Below, piece by piece: positions 1-8,908 of a stretch of DNA of 64,000 nt. The stretch comes from Streptacidiphilus sp041262165. GTDB taxonomy: Bacteria > Actinomycetota > Actinomycetes > Streptomycetales > Streptomycetaceae. A program made the translations under genes and the position numbers. The notes beneath the pieces are model-generated. The model saw only the letters and a program-made list of their open reading frames with translations, made no database searches and was not told the DNA's origin. The stretch covers positions 124,001 to 188,000 of the forward strand of contig NZ_JBGCBY010000006.1 of assembly GCF_041262165.1 (NCBI RefSeq), read 5' to 3'. Positions within the stretch are counted from its first letter, which is position 1. Each line of letters opens with the position of its first letter.

Positions 1-1
1 C

Positions 2-589
2 CCGCACGCCGTCCCCCTCGGCCCCGTCGCGGTCCTGCTCATCGGCCCGGCCGGCGCAGGCAAGACCTCGGTCGCCCGCCACTGGGCCGACCACCGGCGC
101 ACTCCGACCGCGCACATCAGCCTCGACGACGTCCGCGAATGGGTGCGTTCCGGCTTCGCCAACCCCCAGTCCGGGTGGAACGACCAGTCCGAGGCCCAGT
201 ACCGGCTGGCCCGTCGCACCTGCGGTTTCGCCGCCCGCAACTACCTCGCCAACGGCATCTCCTGCATCATCGACGACGCGGTGTTCCCCGACCGCCCCGC
301 CATCGGGCTCGGCGGCTGGAAGCGCCACGTCGGCCCCGAACTGCTCCCCGTGGTCCTGCTCCCCGGCCTGGATGTGGTGCTGGCGCGCAACGCCCAGCGC
401 TCCGGCGTCCGCCGACTGGAGGACGAGGAGGTCGCCCGGATCCACGGCCGGATGGCCGGCTGGTACGGCTCCGGACTGCCCATCATCGACAACTCCAAGC
501 TGGACGTCCCGGGCACCGCCGCGGCCCTGGACCAGGTTCTCGCGCAAATCCTGGTAAATCACAGCCTCGCCCGACCGCGCAGCTGGTAG
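2..589 (+). CDS. P-loop ATP/GTP-binding kinase-like protein (5' end outside window)
   Basis: The reading frame is open from the first bases, so the N-terminus lies outside the window; 195 residues are visible. A Walker A motif, GPAGAGKT, sits at visible residues 15-22. It is followed by a compact alpha/beta domain with IIDDA (near residue 90) and a late R-rich segment typical of small P-loop kinases and zeta-toxin-like AAA_33 ATPases. It probably phosphorylates or binds a nucleotide or small molecule, but the substrate cannot be told. It is followed by a short hairpin and then the M24-family gene, so it looks like the end of an upstream transcription unit. Confident as a gene, family-level only for function. 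Confidence 0.75.
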   Translation, partial: PHAVPLGPVAVLLIGPAGAGKTSVARHWADHRRTPTAHISLDDVREWVRSGFANPQSGWNDQSEAQYRLARRTCGFAARNYLANGISCIIDDAVFPDRPAIGLGGWKRHVGPELLPVVLLPGLDVVLARNAQRSGVRRLEDEEVARIHGRMAGWYGSGLPIIDNSKLDVPGTAAALDQVLAQILVNHSLARPRSW

Positions 590-611
590 GCCGCAGCTGC
601 AGCCCTCGGGC

Positions 612-632
612 CCGCCCGGCCCTCCCGGGCGG
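612..632 (+). terminator. Short GC hairpin after the P-loop gene
   Basis: CCGCCCGG (612-619) pairs with CCGGGCGG (625-632) around a 5-nt loop. It lies 23 bases after the P-loop stop and before the next gene at 666. There is no T-run, as is usual for actinomycete hairpin terminators. It may also act as 5' leader structure for the next gene. Confidence 0.35.
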
Positions 633-665
633 CGGTATCCGCCGGGCGTACCTACCCTCGGAAGC

Positions 666-1784
666 ATGTCCGACGTGCACGTAGAACGCCGTGACCGGCT
701 GCGCGAGCGCTGCAGCGCCACCGGGCTCGACGCGGCGCTGATCACGCACCCCGCGAACCTCCGCTGGCTCACCGGCAGCGCAGGCGGTGCCGGTGTCGGC
801 AGCGACAGCGCCGAAGGAGCGCGGGCGCTGCTGGTCACCCCTGCCGCGGCCGTCCTCGCCGCAGCGGGCCTGTGGTCCGACGCGGACCTGGGCGGGGGCC
901 TCACCCGGGTCGGCACCGGTCCCGCCGACGACCCGGCGGTGGTCCTGGCGGCCCGCTGCTCCGGCGGCAGCAGCCTCGGGGTGGAGGAGCACGACCTCAC
1001 CGTCGCCCGCCACCGGGCCGTCACCGCCGCTGCCTCGCTGCGGCAGATCCGGGACCTCGGCTGCGCCGTCGAGCAACTGCGCACCGTCAAGGACGAGCAG
1101 GAGCTCTCGCTGCTGCGGATCGCCGGGGAGATCGCCGACCAGGCCCTGGGCGAGCTGCTGGAGTCGATCGTGGCCGGCCGCACCGAACGGCATCTGGCCA
1201 TGGAACTCGAACGGCGGATGATCGACCACGGCGCCGACGGCGCGGCCTTCCCGGTGCGCGTCGGCACCGGTGACCACTCCGGGCGCGCCGCCCACGCGTC
1301 CGGTGACCGAAGGGTCGAGGAGGGAGACTTCCTCACCGTCGCCCTCGGAGCCTGCTACCGCGGCTACCGGGTGTCGGCGACCCGGACCTTCGTGGTCGGC
1401 CTCGGGCCCGCCGACTGGCAGGCCGAGCTGCACCGGCAGGTGTTCTCCGCGCAGCGTGCCGCCCGCGAGGCCCTCGCCGTCGGAGCCGGGCAGGACGCGG
1501 CCGACCGCGCCGCGCACCGCGTGCTCGACTCGCTCGGCCACGCTTTCGGGCACCCGTACGACACCTCCGGCGCCGGTGTCGGGCTGGAGATCGGCGAGGA
1601 GCCGCACCTCGGCCTCCAGGAGTTGGGTAAGCTTGACAATCGTGTGCCGGTAACCGTCGGCGTGGGGGTCTCTCTCCCGGGTCGCGGCGGGGTCCGGATC
1701 GAGGACACGCTCGTCGTCCGGCCGTCCGAGGACGGAGGACCCGAGCTGCTCACCATCACGACCAAGGAGCTCCTCGCCCTGTGA
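666..1784 (+). CDS. M24-family (Xaa-Pro peptidase fold) protein lacking metal ligands
   Basis: A 372-residue protein with the creatinase-like N-terminal domain (about 1-140) and the C-terminal pita-bread domain (about 145-370) of Xaa-Pro aminopeptidases. Active M24 enzymes bind two metals through Asp-Asp-His-Glu-Glu. Here the first Asp position is Ala226 (in VALGA), the second is Ala238 (in SATRT, normally SDxTR), the metal His is Ala303 and the neighbouring His is Gly310 (GAGVGLEIGEEP, normally GHGVGLEIHE). Glu346 in RIED is kept, as is the substrate-side His in AAHASGD. The fold is therefore clear but metallopeptidase activity is unlikely. It sits just before efp, as related genes commonly do. 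Annotation pipelines would call it an aminopeptidase P family protein. Confidence 0.85.
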   Translation: MSDVHVERRDRLRERCSATGLDAALITHPANLRWLTGSAGGAGVGSDSAEGARALLVTPAAAVLAAAGLWSDADLGGGLTRVGTGPADDPAVVLAARCSGGSSLGVEEHDLTVARHRAVTAAASLRQIRDLGCAVEQLRTVKDEQELSLLRIAGEIADQALGELLESIVAGRTERHLAMELERRMIDHGADGAAFPVRVGTGDHSGRAAHASGDRRVEEGDFLTVALGACYRGYRVSATRTFVVGLGPADWQAELHRQVFSAQRAAREALAVGAGQDAADRAAHRVLDSLGHAFGHPYDTSGAGVGLEIGEEPHLGLQELGKLDNRVPVTVGVGVSLPGRGGVRIEDTLVVRPSEDGGPELLTITTKELLAL

Positions 1785-1859
1785 CCCTCGCGGGTCCATG
1801 GACACGACTCTTGGTTCTGTTGCTTGACAGACAGCGATATCTCAGGAGTTAGTGCGACC

Positions 1860-2426
1860 GTGGCTTCCACCAACGACCTCAAGAACGGCATGGTGCTCAA
1901 GCTCGACAACGGCCAGCTTTGGTCCGTCGTCGAGTTCCAGCACGTCAAGCCCGGCAAGGGCCCGGCCTTCGTGCGCACCAAGCTGAAGCACGTGCTGTCC
2001 GGCAAGGTCGTCGACAAGACCTTCAACGCCGGCGTGAAGGTCGAGACGGCCAGCGTCGACAAGCGCGGGATGCAGTTCTCGTACAAGGACGGCGAGGACT
2101 TCGTGTTCATGGACATGGACACCTACGACCAGATCCACATCACCCGCGCGGTGCTCGGCGACAACGCCAACTACCTGCTCGAGGGCTTCGAGGCCACCGT
2201 GGCCATGTACGAGGGCGCGCCGCTCTACGTCGAGCTGCCGACCTCGGTCGAGCTGGTCATCGAGTACACCGAGCCCGGTGTCCAGGGCGACCGCTCCACC
2301 GGCGGCACCAAGCCCGCCCGCCTGGAGACCGGCCACGAGATCGGCGTCCCGCTGTTCATCACCACCGGTGAGAAGATCAAGGTCGACACCCGCACCGGCG
2401 ACTACCTCGGCCGGGTGAACAGCTAA
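1860..2426 (+). CDS. efp: Translation elongation factor P
   Basis: EF-P enters the ribosomal E site and relieves stalling at consecutive prolines. The GTG start at 1860 (GTG GCT TCC, MASTNDLKNG) gives 188 residues, the usual length; upstream in-frame codons add 12 residues with no family match. A Shine-Dalgarno AGGAG lies about 11 bases upstream. The N-terminal KOW-like domain carries the loop VKPGKGPAF with the tip lysine at residue 33. Two OB domains follow, ending in the TGxKIKVDTRTGxYLxR signature. It is two bases upstream of nusB and likely cotranscribed. Confidence 0.97.
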   Translation: MASTNDLKNGMVLKLDNGQLWSVVEFQHVKPGKGPAFVRTKLKHVLSGKVVDKTFNAGVKVETASVDKRGMQFSYKDGEDFVFMDMDTYDQIHITRAVLGDNANYLLEGFEATVAMYEGAPLYVELPTSVELVIEYTEPGVQGDRSTGGTKPARLETGHEIGVPLFITTGEKIKVDTRTGDYLGRVNS

Positions 2427-2428
2427 CC

Positions 2429-2869
2429 GTGTCCACAGCACGCAACAAGGCCCGCACGCGCGCCTTCCAGATCCTCTTCGAGGCGGACCACCGGGGCGTC
2501 GCCCCGCAGTCCGTCCTCGCTGACTGGGTGCGCCGCGCCCGGACCCCGGACGAGGGAACGCCGCAGGTCAGCGAATACACGATGGAGCTGGTCGAGGGCT
2601 ACACCCAGCACGCCGCCAGGATCGACGACCTGCTCGCGACCTACGCGGTGGGCTGGACGCTCGACCGGATGCCCATCGTGGACCGCAACGTGCTGCGCCT
2701 GGGCGCGTACGAGCTGATCTGGGAGGACGGCGTCCCGGACGCGGTCGTCCTGGACGAGGCCGTGGAGATCGCCAAGGAGTTCTCCACGGACGACTCCCCG
2801 GCGTTCGTCAACGGGCTACTGGCCCGGTTGAAGGAGCTCAAGCCCTCGCTGCGCGCCACGCGCGACTAG
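2429..2869 (+). CDS. nusB: Transcription antitermination protein NusB
   Basis: NusB binds boxA RNA with ribosomal protein S10 and supports antitermination of rRNA operons. The 146-residue all-helical protein begins STARNKARTRAFQILFEAD and contains the family hallmarks DRMPIVDRNVLRLGAYEL and DEAVEIAKEFSTDDSPAFVNGLL. It starts at GTG 2429, two bases after the efp stop, so the two genes form an operon. In Streptomyces coelicolor, as I recall it, bldD follows directly; here about 15 kb of other genes intervene. Confidence 0.96.
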   Translation: MSTARNKARTRAFQILFEADHRGVAPQSVLADWVRRARTPDEGTPQVSEYTMELVEGYTQHAARIDDLLATYAVGWTLDRMPIVDRNVLRLGAYELIWEDGVPDAVVLDEAVEIAKEFSTDDSPAFVNGLLARLKELKPSLRATRD

Positions 2870-2947
2870 CCAGGGCCTGTCCGTAAGGCCTCGGAGGCCC
2901 GGTTCGACCCGGACGGGACGTGCCGGGCTTTCTCTGCGCCACGGAGC

Positions 2948-2962
2948 GTCACGTTTGGTGAC
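2948..2962. promoter_or_regulatory. Inverted repeat, weak BldD-box-like site
   Basis: GTCAC (2948-2952) and GTGAC (2958-2962) are separated by five bases. This is the same half-site geometry (TNAC-5-GTNA) as the BldD consensus NTNACNCWGNGTNAN, with two mismatches in the centre. A direct repeat TGACAGAG follows at about 2959-2978. It lies 125 bases upstream of the gene at 3088 and could be its operator. BldD binding is inference only. Confidence 0.3.
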
Positions 2963-3087
2963 AGAGTTGTGACAGAGAGTGCGTATGGGCTGCTCGGGGC
3001 GGGGGAGGACGGGAGTAGCGGCCCACCGGCCGCACCCCTTCCCGCGGTTCCCCCCAGAACCGCACCCTTGCCCAACAGGAGACCCCC

Positions 3088-4053
3088 ATGGCCGCCAGGC
3101 ACGCCCGTACCCGCCCCACCACCCGCCTCGCCGCCCCCGCGCCGTCCCCCTGCCGCGGCGTCTCCCGCCGCCACGAGGACTCCCGCTCCCGGCGCTGCGC
3201 ACCCCCGGCGGCACCCGCGCCCACCCTGCTCGGCGTCATCACCAGCTGGGCCGACTTCGAGGGGCTGCGCCGCGACGGCGGTACGGAGTACGCCTCCTTC
3301 GCCGACTACCTGCGCGACCTGGAGGAACTGCTGGACGAGCTCAGCGCCGCCGGGGGCGTCGTCCGCGGGCGCGCCTTCCATCCCGGCGACCTGGTGGACT
3401 ACTGCGAGCGCTGGGGCCTCTCGCCGGCCGATCCGGAGAGCCACACCGCCTACACCGCCGACCCGGCCGCCGACGTGGAGTGGGTCACCTACGAGGAGGA
3501 ACCGCTGCCGGAGTTCCTGGGGCGGCTGATCCGGGCCCGCGAACGCGGACTGGTCCACCGCCGGCTGGAGCGGATGCTCGCCGAGACCGCCGAGGCCGCG
3601 CTGACCGGGACCTTCCCGCAGGAACTGCTGCGCCACGCCTACGAGCAGGGCGCCGAGGCGCTGCGGCGGATGCTGGTCGGCGCCGGCCCCGGCCGGTTCC
3701 GGTTGGTCTGCTCGGTGCGACCGCCGGAGGGGCCGGTGGAGGCCTGGGCGGACCTGCTGCTCGACCGGGACTCGGTGCTGCGGATCGAGGAGGCCGACCT
3801 GGACCTGTTCTGCTCGCTGCTGTGCACCGCCCACGCCCTGGGGCTCCCCGGCGGCGTGCTGCTGTCCGGGCACTGTGACGAACGCGGATCGGTGGCCTGG
3901 GGCTGGGCCTTCGACGGTAGCGGCTACGCCCCGAGCAACGCCGCGGACGTGCTGCTCGACCTGTCGGCGTCGGCCACGTCCTGGATCGCGGTCTGCCTGT
4001 CGGGCGCGTCGGCGGAACCCGGCTTCGCGCTTGACGAAATCGCGCTGGAGTGA
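3088..4053 (+). CDS. Hypothetical protein, acidic C-terminal domain
   Basis: A 321-residue protein of no family I recognise. ATG 3088 is preceded by a good Shine-Dalgarno (AGGAG, 3079-3083). The first 47 residues are Arg/Ala/Pro-rich and look disordered. The rest is acidic and mostly helical, with many Asp/Glu-Leu segments such as DYLRDLEELLDEL (about 70-82), and a final beta-rich part ending ISG-like near SWIAVCLSGAS. No signal peptide or transmembrane helix is seen. Codon use has the strong third-position GC expected here. It is monocistronic: preceded by its own leader and followed by a 24-bp stem terminator. Real gene, unknown function. Confidence 0.7.
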   Translation: MAARHARTRPTTRLAAPAPSPCRGVSRRHEDSRSRRCAPPAAPAPTLLGVITSWADFEGLRRDGGTEYASFADYLRDLEELLDELSAAGGVVRGRAFHPGDLVDYCERWGLSPADPESHTAYTADPAADVEWVTYEEEPLPEFLGRLIRARERGLVHRRLERMLAETAEAALTGTFPQELLRHAYEQGAEALRRMLVGAGPGRFRLVCSVRPPEGPVEAWADLLLDRDSVLRIEEADLDLFCSLLCTAHALGLPGGVLLSGHCDERGSVAWGWAFDGSGYAPSNAADVLLDLSASATSWIAVCLSGASAEPGFALDEIALE

Positions 4054-4060
4054 CCCCGGA

Positions 4061-4110
4061 ACCGCAGGGCGGGGCGTCACCACCCAGGTGGTGACGCCCC
4101 GCCCTGCGGT
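4061..4110. terminator. Perfect 24-bp stem, bidirectional terminator
   Basis: Positions 4061-4084 are exactly complementary to 4087-4110, starting with ACCGCAGGGCGGGGCG. It begins eight bases after the stop codon at 4053 and lies between two converging genes (3088-4053 and 4354-4728), so it can serve both. Confidence 0.8.
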
Positions 4111-4353
4111 GCGGACGTCAAGACCGCCGGGGTCGGGCGGGAGCAACCGCATCAGCGTCCTGAAGGTGACGGTGAGGACGACGAGAAGCAGGCGCCGGGG
4201 AGGCGGCGCCGGATCGGTGGGGTGCGCGACGATGGCTGGGGCGGTGGAGGTCGTCATCAGGTCGCTTCCGAAGTCTGCTGTGGGGAGGGGGCTGCGGGTT
4301 CCGCGCGGGACTGTGGGAGCAGCCCCGCGCGGAGATCGCGGAGGCGCCTGCTG

Positions 4354-4728
4354 TCAGGCCGAGGGCACCTTGTCGAGGAAGCCGTGCACGTTCTTGATCC
4401 GCCCGTCGGCATCGGCGACCAGCACGTCGAAGCCGATGACCAGCGCCTCGCCGCCCTGCGGGCCCAGCTCCCAGGTGAAGCGCGCGATGTCGTGGTGGGC
4501 GTCGACCGGACCGCCGAGGGTGAAGACCAGTCCGGAGAACTGGCCCTGCACCGCCCCGAGGGTGGCGTCGATCGCGTCCGGGCCGTCGGCGGAGACCAGC
4601 GGGTCGGTGTAGTTGCCGTCCTCGGCCCACAGGTCGGCGACGAGCCGGCGGCGGGCAGTGGGGTCGGTCTCGTTCCAGGTGGCGAGGTAGCGCTCGGCCA
4701 GGTCCTGGAGGCTGCGAAGGTCGCTCAT
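4354..4728 (-). CDS. NTF2/SnoaL-like domain protein
   Basis: A 124-residue single-domain protein with the alpha+beta cone fold of SnoaL-like/NTF2-like proteins: N-terminal helix LQDLAERYLATWNETD, then WAEDGNYTDP and the strand pattern HDIARFTWELGP...VIGFDVLVADADGRIKNVHGFLDK. Such proteins bind or isomerise small hydrophobic ligands. The start at 4728 (MSDLRSL) is chosen because GGAG lies eight bases upstream; an in-frame codon 17 residues earlier lacks a ribosome site. It is transcribed away from the LuxR-type regulator at 4924, which might control it. Ligand unknown. Confidence 0.82.
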   Translation of the reverse strand: MSDLRSLQDLAERYLATWNETDPTARRRLVADLWAEDGNYTDPLVSADGPDAIDATLGAVQGQFSGLVFTLGGPVDAHHDIARFTWELGPQGGEALVIGFDVLVADADGRIKNVHGFLDKVPSA

Positions 4729-4923
4729 GGCTGGTGCTCCGGTTCTCTTCTCGACTGCCGGCCGGCTGCCGGTCCGCAAGCCGGGGACTCGTTGTCCCCG
4801 CAGGTCAAGAAGCTACGCAGGAGCGGAAAACCGGGAATCTGTCGTGCTTAGGTACTTTCCGAAAGGCGATGACCGGCCAGGCTGGATAGGGTTCGCGGGA
4901 GGCCGAGACCGGGGGAGTGGCGA

Positions 4924-7743
4924 GTGCTGTACGGGCGTGAGGACGAACAGGCGTCCATCGACGCGCTGTTGACCGCCGCCACCGGCGACGGCACCAGCGG
5001 GGTGCTGGTGCTGCGCGGGGAGCCGGGCATCGGCAAGTCCGCCCTGTTGGAGCACGCCGCCGCGACGGCCGGCCGCAAGGGGTTCCGGATGCTCCGCGCG
5101 ACCGGTGTCGAGTACGAGGCCGAACTCCCCTTCTCCGGGCTGAGCCTGCTGCTCGCCCCCGCCCTGGACCGGCTGCCAAGCCTGCCGGGACCGCAACGCC
5201 GGGCCCTGGAACGTGCCTTCGGCCTCGCCGACACCGGCACGGACGCCCCCCAGGCCGGTGACCGGCTCCTCGCCGGGCTCGCCGTGCTCACACTGCTGGC
5301 CGAACTCGCTGAGGACCGGCCCCTGTTGTGCCTGGTCGACGACGCCCAGTGGCTTGACCGGGCCTCCGCCGAGGCGCTGCTGCTCGCCGCGCGGCGGCTC
5401 CAGGCGGAGGGCGTCGTGCTGCTGCTGGCAGCCAGGGAGGGTGAGGGCTCCTGGGCGGCACCCGGACTGCCCGAACTGCGGCTCGGCGCGCTCGCCGAGG
5501 CCGCCGCGACCGCCCTGCTCGCCGCGTCGGCCACGACGCTCACGCCATCGGCACGCCGCCGGGTGCTCGCCGAAGCGCACGGCAACCCGCTGGCGCTCAG
5601 CGAGCTGCCCGCGGCGCTCGGCGCCCGACAGCCGGGAACGCCAGGAGCGGCGGGCCTGGTCGAACCGCTCGGGCCGACCGGCTCCGTCCCGCTCGCCGGA
5701 CGGCTCCAACTCGCCTACCACGGGCAGGTCAGCCGCCTCCCGGCCGCGACGCAGACCCTGCTGCTCGTCGCCGCCGCCGAGGAGACCGGCGACCTCGACG
5801 TGGTCCTCCGCGCCGCCGCAACCCTCGGCGCTGCCGCCGAGGACCTGCGTGCCGCCGAGGAGGCCGGACTGGTCCGGCTGGCGTCCTCGGCTCCGGTGCC
5901 CTCCGACGGGCCGTCGGAGGTCGGGCAGCGCCTGGTCTTTCGGCACCCGCTGCTGCGCTCCGCGGTCCACCAGCGCGCCCCGCTGGTCCAGCGCATGGCA
6001 ACCCACCGAGCCCTCGCCGAGGCGGTGAGCCGCGGCCCGGACGGTGCCGGCCGCCGCGCCTGGCATCTCGCCCTCGCCGCCACCGGCCCCGACGAAGCAA
6101 TCGCCGCCGAACTCGAACGCACCGCCGAGCACGCGGCCCGGCGCGGCGGCCACGCCGGAGCCGCAGCCGCCTACGAACGCGCCGCCCGACTCAGCCCGGA
6201 CACCCGAGACGCCACCCGGCGCTACGCCTACGCCGCAGAGGCCGCCGCCGAGGGCGGCGAACCCGACCGCGCCGCCGAACTCGCCGAGCGGACCCTGCAG
6301 CGACTGCGTCAGGACGCCGATTCCGCCGATGTGCTGACCCAGGCCCAGCTGCTGTTCGTCCAGGGCACCACCCGGTTCTGGCACGGCTCCCACCAGGCCG
6401 CGCTCGACCTGCTGCTGCGCACCGCCGACCTGATCGCCGACACCGCGCCGCAGCACGCCGCCCGGGTCCTGATCCAGGCGTTCCACGCCGCCTGGTACCT
6501 GGGGGAGGAACCCGTCGGACTGGTCCGGGACCGTCTCGCGGCGCTCCCGCTCGGCCCCGACGAGCCCGCCGCCCCGCTGGTCCGCTACCTGGTCGATGTC
6601 ACCGGGCTGCTGCTCGGACGCGCCGACGGCGCCGCGCCCGCTGCGGCCGACGCCGCCGCCCGCGCCAGGCACGCCGGAGCGGTCGTCCCCGTGGACCTGG
6701 TCACCGTGTGCGGCGCCGCGCTGATCCTCGGCGGCGACGACGAGACCGCCCGCCTCGCCGGGGAGCTCGTCGCGGAGGCCCGCGCGGTGGGCGCGGTGGG
6801 GGCACTGCCGACGCTGCTGTTCTTCCTGGCCGAGGCGGAACTGTTCACGGGCCTCCAGCAGGAGGCCCTGACCCACGCCACCGAGTCGCTGCGGATCGCC
6901 GAGGACATCGGCCAGCGCCAGTGGGCCAGCCAGATGCACAGCTTCCTCGCCCACCTGGCGGCGACCGGCGGTGACGAGCAGGCGGCCAGGGACGCAGCAG
7001 ACCTGTCGCTGGCAGCGGGGCCCGCGGGCAGGCCGTGGACGCAGTGGGCGCTGGGCCTGCTCGACCTCGGCCACGGTCGCGCGGAGGATGCCCTGACCCG
7101 GCTGGAGGCGCTGGTCCACGGCCCGCAGCGGCACCACGTCGCTGCGCTGCGCGCGGTACCGGACCTGGTCGAGGCGGCGGTACGGCTGCGCGAACCGCAG
7201 CGCGCCGCCGATGCCTTCGCCTACTTCGCCCGCTGGGCCGGGCACACTGGACAGCCCTGGTCGGCGGCGCTGGTCCTGCGCTGCGAGGCCCTCCTGGGCG
7301 ATGACGCCGAGTCCGAACAGCGCTACCTCGCCGCGCTCGGACTCCACGCCGAGCAGCACCGCCCCTGGGACCTGGCGCGCACCGAACTGCTCTACGGGGA
7401 GTGGCTGCGGCGGGAGCGCCGGAGGTCAGAGGCGCGCACGCCGCTGCGTTCGGCCCTGGCCCGCTTCGAGCAACTCCGCGCCGCGCCCTGGGCCGGTCGG
7501 GCCCGCAGCGAACTGGGCGCCACCGGAACCGTCGCCCCGCAGGGCCGCACCCCCGGCGCGCCGGCGTTGCTGACCCCGCAGGAGTCGCAGATCGTCCGGC
7601 TCGCCGCGCAGGGCCTGTCCAACCGCGACATCGCCGCGCAGCTCTTCCTCAGCGCGCGCACCGTCGGCTACCACCTCTACAAGGCGTACCCGAAGCTGGG
7701 CGTCGCCTCCCGCGCCGAACTGCCCGGGGTCCTTACGAACTGA
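4924..7743 (+). CDS. LuxR-family large ATP-binding transcriptional regulator (LAL type)
   Basis: A 939-residue regulator. Near the N-terminus is an AAA_16/NACHT-like ATPase with Walker A GEPGIGKS (about 33-40) and Walker B LLCLVDDAQW (about 137-146). The middle 500 residues are helical TPR-like repeats rich in Ala/Leu/Arg. The last 60 residues are a LuxR/GerE helix-turn-helix (LTPQESQIVRLAAQGLSNRDIA, then LFLSARTVGYHLYKAYPKLG). This is the layout of MalT/LAL regulators, activators that sense ligands through the ATPase and TPR parts. GTG 4924 follows GGGGGAG. Its stop overlaps the converging gene's end by 11 bases. Targets are unknown; the divergent SnoaL-like gene is a candidate. Confidence 0.92.
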   Translation: MLYGREDEQASIDALLTAATGDGTSGVLVLRGEPGIGKSALLEHAAATAGRKGFRMLRATGVEYEAELPFSGLSLLLAPALDRLPSLPGPQRRALERAFGLADTGTDAPQAGDRLLAGLAVLTLLAELAEDRPLLCLVDDAQWLDRASAEALLLAARRLQAEGVVLLLAAREGEGSWAAPGLPELRLGALAEAAATALLAASATTLTPSARRRVLAEAHGNPLALSELPAALGARQPGTPGAAGLVEPLGPTGSVPLAGRLQLAYHGQVSRLPAATQTLLLVAAAEETGDLDVVLRAAATLGAAAEDLRAAEEAGLVRLASSAPVPSDGPSEVGQRLVFRHPLLRSAVHQRAPLVQRMATHRALAEAVSRGPDGAGRRAWHLALAATGPDEAIAAELERTAEHAARRGGHAGAAAAYERAARLSPDTRDATRRYAYAAEAAAEGGEPDRAAELAERTLQRLRQDADSADVLTQAQLLFVQGTTRFWHGSHQAALDLLLRTADLIADTAPQHAARVLIQAFHAAWYLGEEPVGLVRDRLAALPLGPDEPAAPLVRYLVDVTGLLLGRADGAAPAAADAAARARHAGAVVPVDLVTVCGAALILGGDDETARLAGELVAEARAVGAVGALPTLLFFLAEAELFTGLQQEALTHATESLRIAEDIGQRQWASQMHSFLAHLAATGGDEQAARDAADLSLAAGPAGRPWTQWALGLLDLGHGRAEDALTRLEALVHGPQRHHVAALRAVPDLVEAAVRLREPQRAADAFAYFARWAGHTGQPWSAALVLRCEALLGDDAESEQRYLAALGLHAEQHRPWDLARTELLYGEWLRRERRRSEARTPLRSALARFEQLRAAPWAGRARSELGATGTVAPQGRTPGAPALLTPQESQIVRLAAQGLSNRDIAAQLFLSARTVGYHLYKAYPKLGVASRAELPGVLTN

Positions 7744-8896
7744 GCCCCCGCTCCAGGGGCGTGCGGAAGCGCGGCGTGATCCGTACGTCGCCGATGAAGG
7801 CGGACAGCCGCTGGGCCTCCGCCTCGACGGCTGCGGTGGCGTCGCCGCCGACGTCGTCCAGCAGCCGCCAGACGAGCTCGCCGTCCGGGCGCTGCGCCCA
7901 GCCGCCGACGATCCGCCCGTTCCACCACACGGTGGGGCCGATGTTGCCGGTGCGGTCGAACAACTCGGCGGTGTGCCGGGGCGGGAGGTACCAGTCGCGG
8001 TCGCGCCAGCCCATCCCGGTGGGGTCGAGGGCGGGCAGCAGCGCCGCGTAGGGGGCGGGCGCCGGGGTGGGTTCGTCGTCCCCGTCCCCGGGGAGGACGA
8101 ATCCCGGACCCTCGTCCTCCAGCTGCACCTGGCGCGCGCCCACGGCGGCCAGTGCTTTGCGCACGTCGCCGAGGGTCCAGCCGGTCCACCACTTGAGGTC
8201 GGCCTCGGTGCCGGGGCCGTAGGTCGCCAGCCAGCGGCGCACCAGCTCCGCCTTGGCCTCGGCGGCCGGCAGCTGCGGCAGGGGTTCGCAGGGGACCCAG
8301 CGGAACTGGCTGGAGGCCCAGGTCCCGCGCGGCCGGTCGCGGCGGATCCGGTTCTCTGCGGCGAGCACCCGGAGCACCCGGCTGGCGACGGCCTGAGTCG
8401 TCTCGTAGGGCTTGCCCACGGCGACGAGGACCTGCTCACGCAGGGCGGGAACAGCCTCACCGAGCTCCGCGCCGGTACGCGGCGTCCCGTCCGCGAGCGC
8501 CGCCAGGGTCGCCTCCTCGGCGGCGGCCAGCCACCGGGCGTCCCAGCCACCGCCGTCGGCGAGAAAGGCCAGCAGGCCCTTGCGCTCCTTCGCGGCCACC
8601 GCACGGGCGGTGGAGGAGTCCACGATCGGCGCGAGCTCGCGGCCGACGACGAACATGGTGCGGCGCATCGCGAGCAGCCGGTGCAGTGCCGGATCGTCGT
8701 ACAGCGCGGCTTCGATCGCCCCCGGGCTCGGTTCGACCATGCGCGCCGCCACCGCCAGGAACACGGTCGCCGGGTCGGTGGCGTGCAGACCGACCAGCGT
8801 GTCGGCGACGGCCTCCGGCCCCCGGGCGCGCGCGGAGGGGGCGAGGAGATGGCGGCCCGCCAGGCGCGCCCGGCGTTCGGCGGCGGTGATCTGCAC
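7733..8896 (-). CDS. Winged-helix DNA-binding protein, YcaQ/HTH_42 family
   Basis: A 387-residue protein matching the winged-helix superfamily HTH_42 (AlkX/YcaQ-type, linked in enterobacteria to interstrand crosslink repair). Family features include an N-terminal helical segment ending LVGLHATDPATVFLAVAARM, RRTMFVV, and the C-terminal region LLPALDPTGMGWRDRDWYL. The divergent actinobacterial members are not biochemically defined, so a glycosylase role is only inferred. The start at 8896 lies 13 bases from an interspersed repeat, so its promoter must lie within or beyond that element. Its 3' end overlaps the LuxR-type gene by 11 bases on the other strand. Confidence 0.85.
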   Translation of the reverse strand: MQITAAERRARLAGRHLLAPSARARGPEAVADTLVGLHATDPATVFLAVAARMVEPSPGAIEAALYDDPALHRLLAMRRTMFVVGRELAPIVDSSTARAVAAKERKGLLAFLADGGGWDARWLAAAEEATLAALADGTPRTGAELGEAVPALREQVLVAVGKPYETTQAVASRVLRVLAAENRIRRDRPRGTWASSQFRWVPCEPLPQLPAAEAKAELVRRWLATYGPGTEADLKWWTGWTLGDVRKALAAVGARQVQLEDEGPGFVLPGDGDDEPTPAPAPYAALLPALDPTGMGWRDRDWYLPPRHTAELFDRTGNIGPTVWWNGRIVGGWAQRPDGELVWRLLDDVGGDATAAVEAEAQRLSAFIGDVRITPRFRTPLERGLSS

Positions 8897-8908
8897 GGCA
8901 CCACGTTA

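Noticed and set aside
4111..4257. Minus-strand ATG at 4257 starting a plausible-looking N-terminus with a hydrophobic stretch
   Set aside because: High GC at third positions but no Shine-Dalgarno; it reads through the 24-bp terminator stem and then antisense to a real gene. It may be a remnant, but support is too weak.
4813..7359. 848-codon open frame on the minus strand, opposite the LuxR-type regulator
   Set aside because: Gln/Gly/Arg/Val-rich composition without domains; it mirrors the strong third-position GC of the + strand gene, which has clear motifs.
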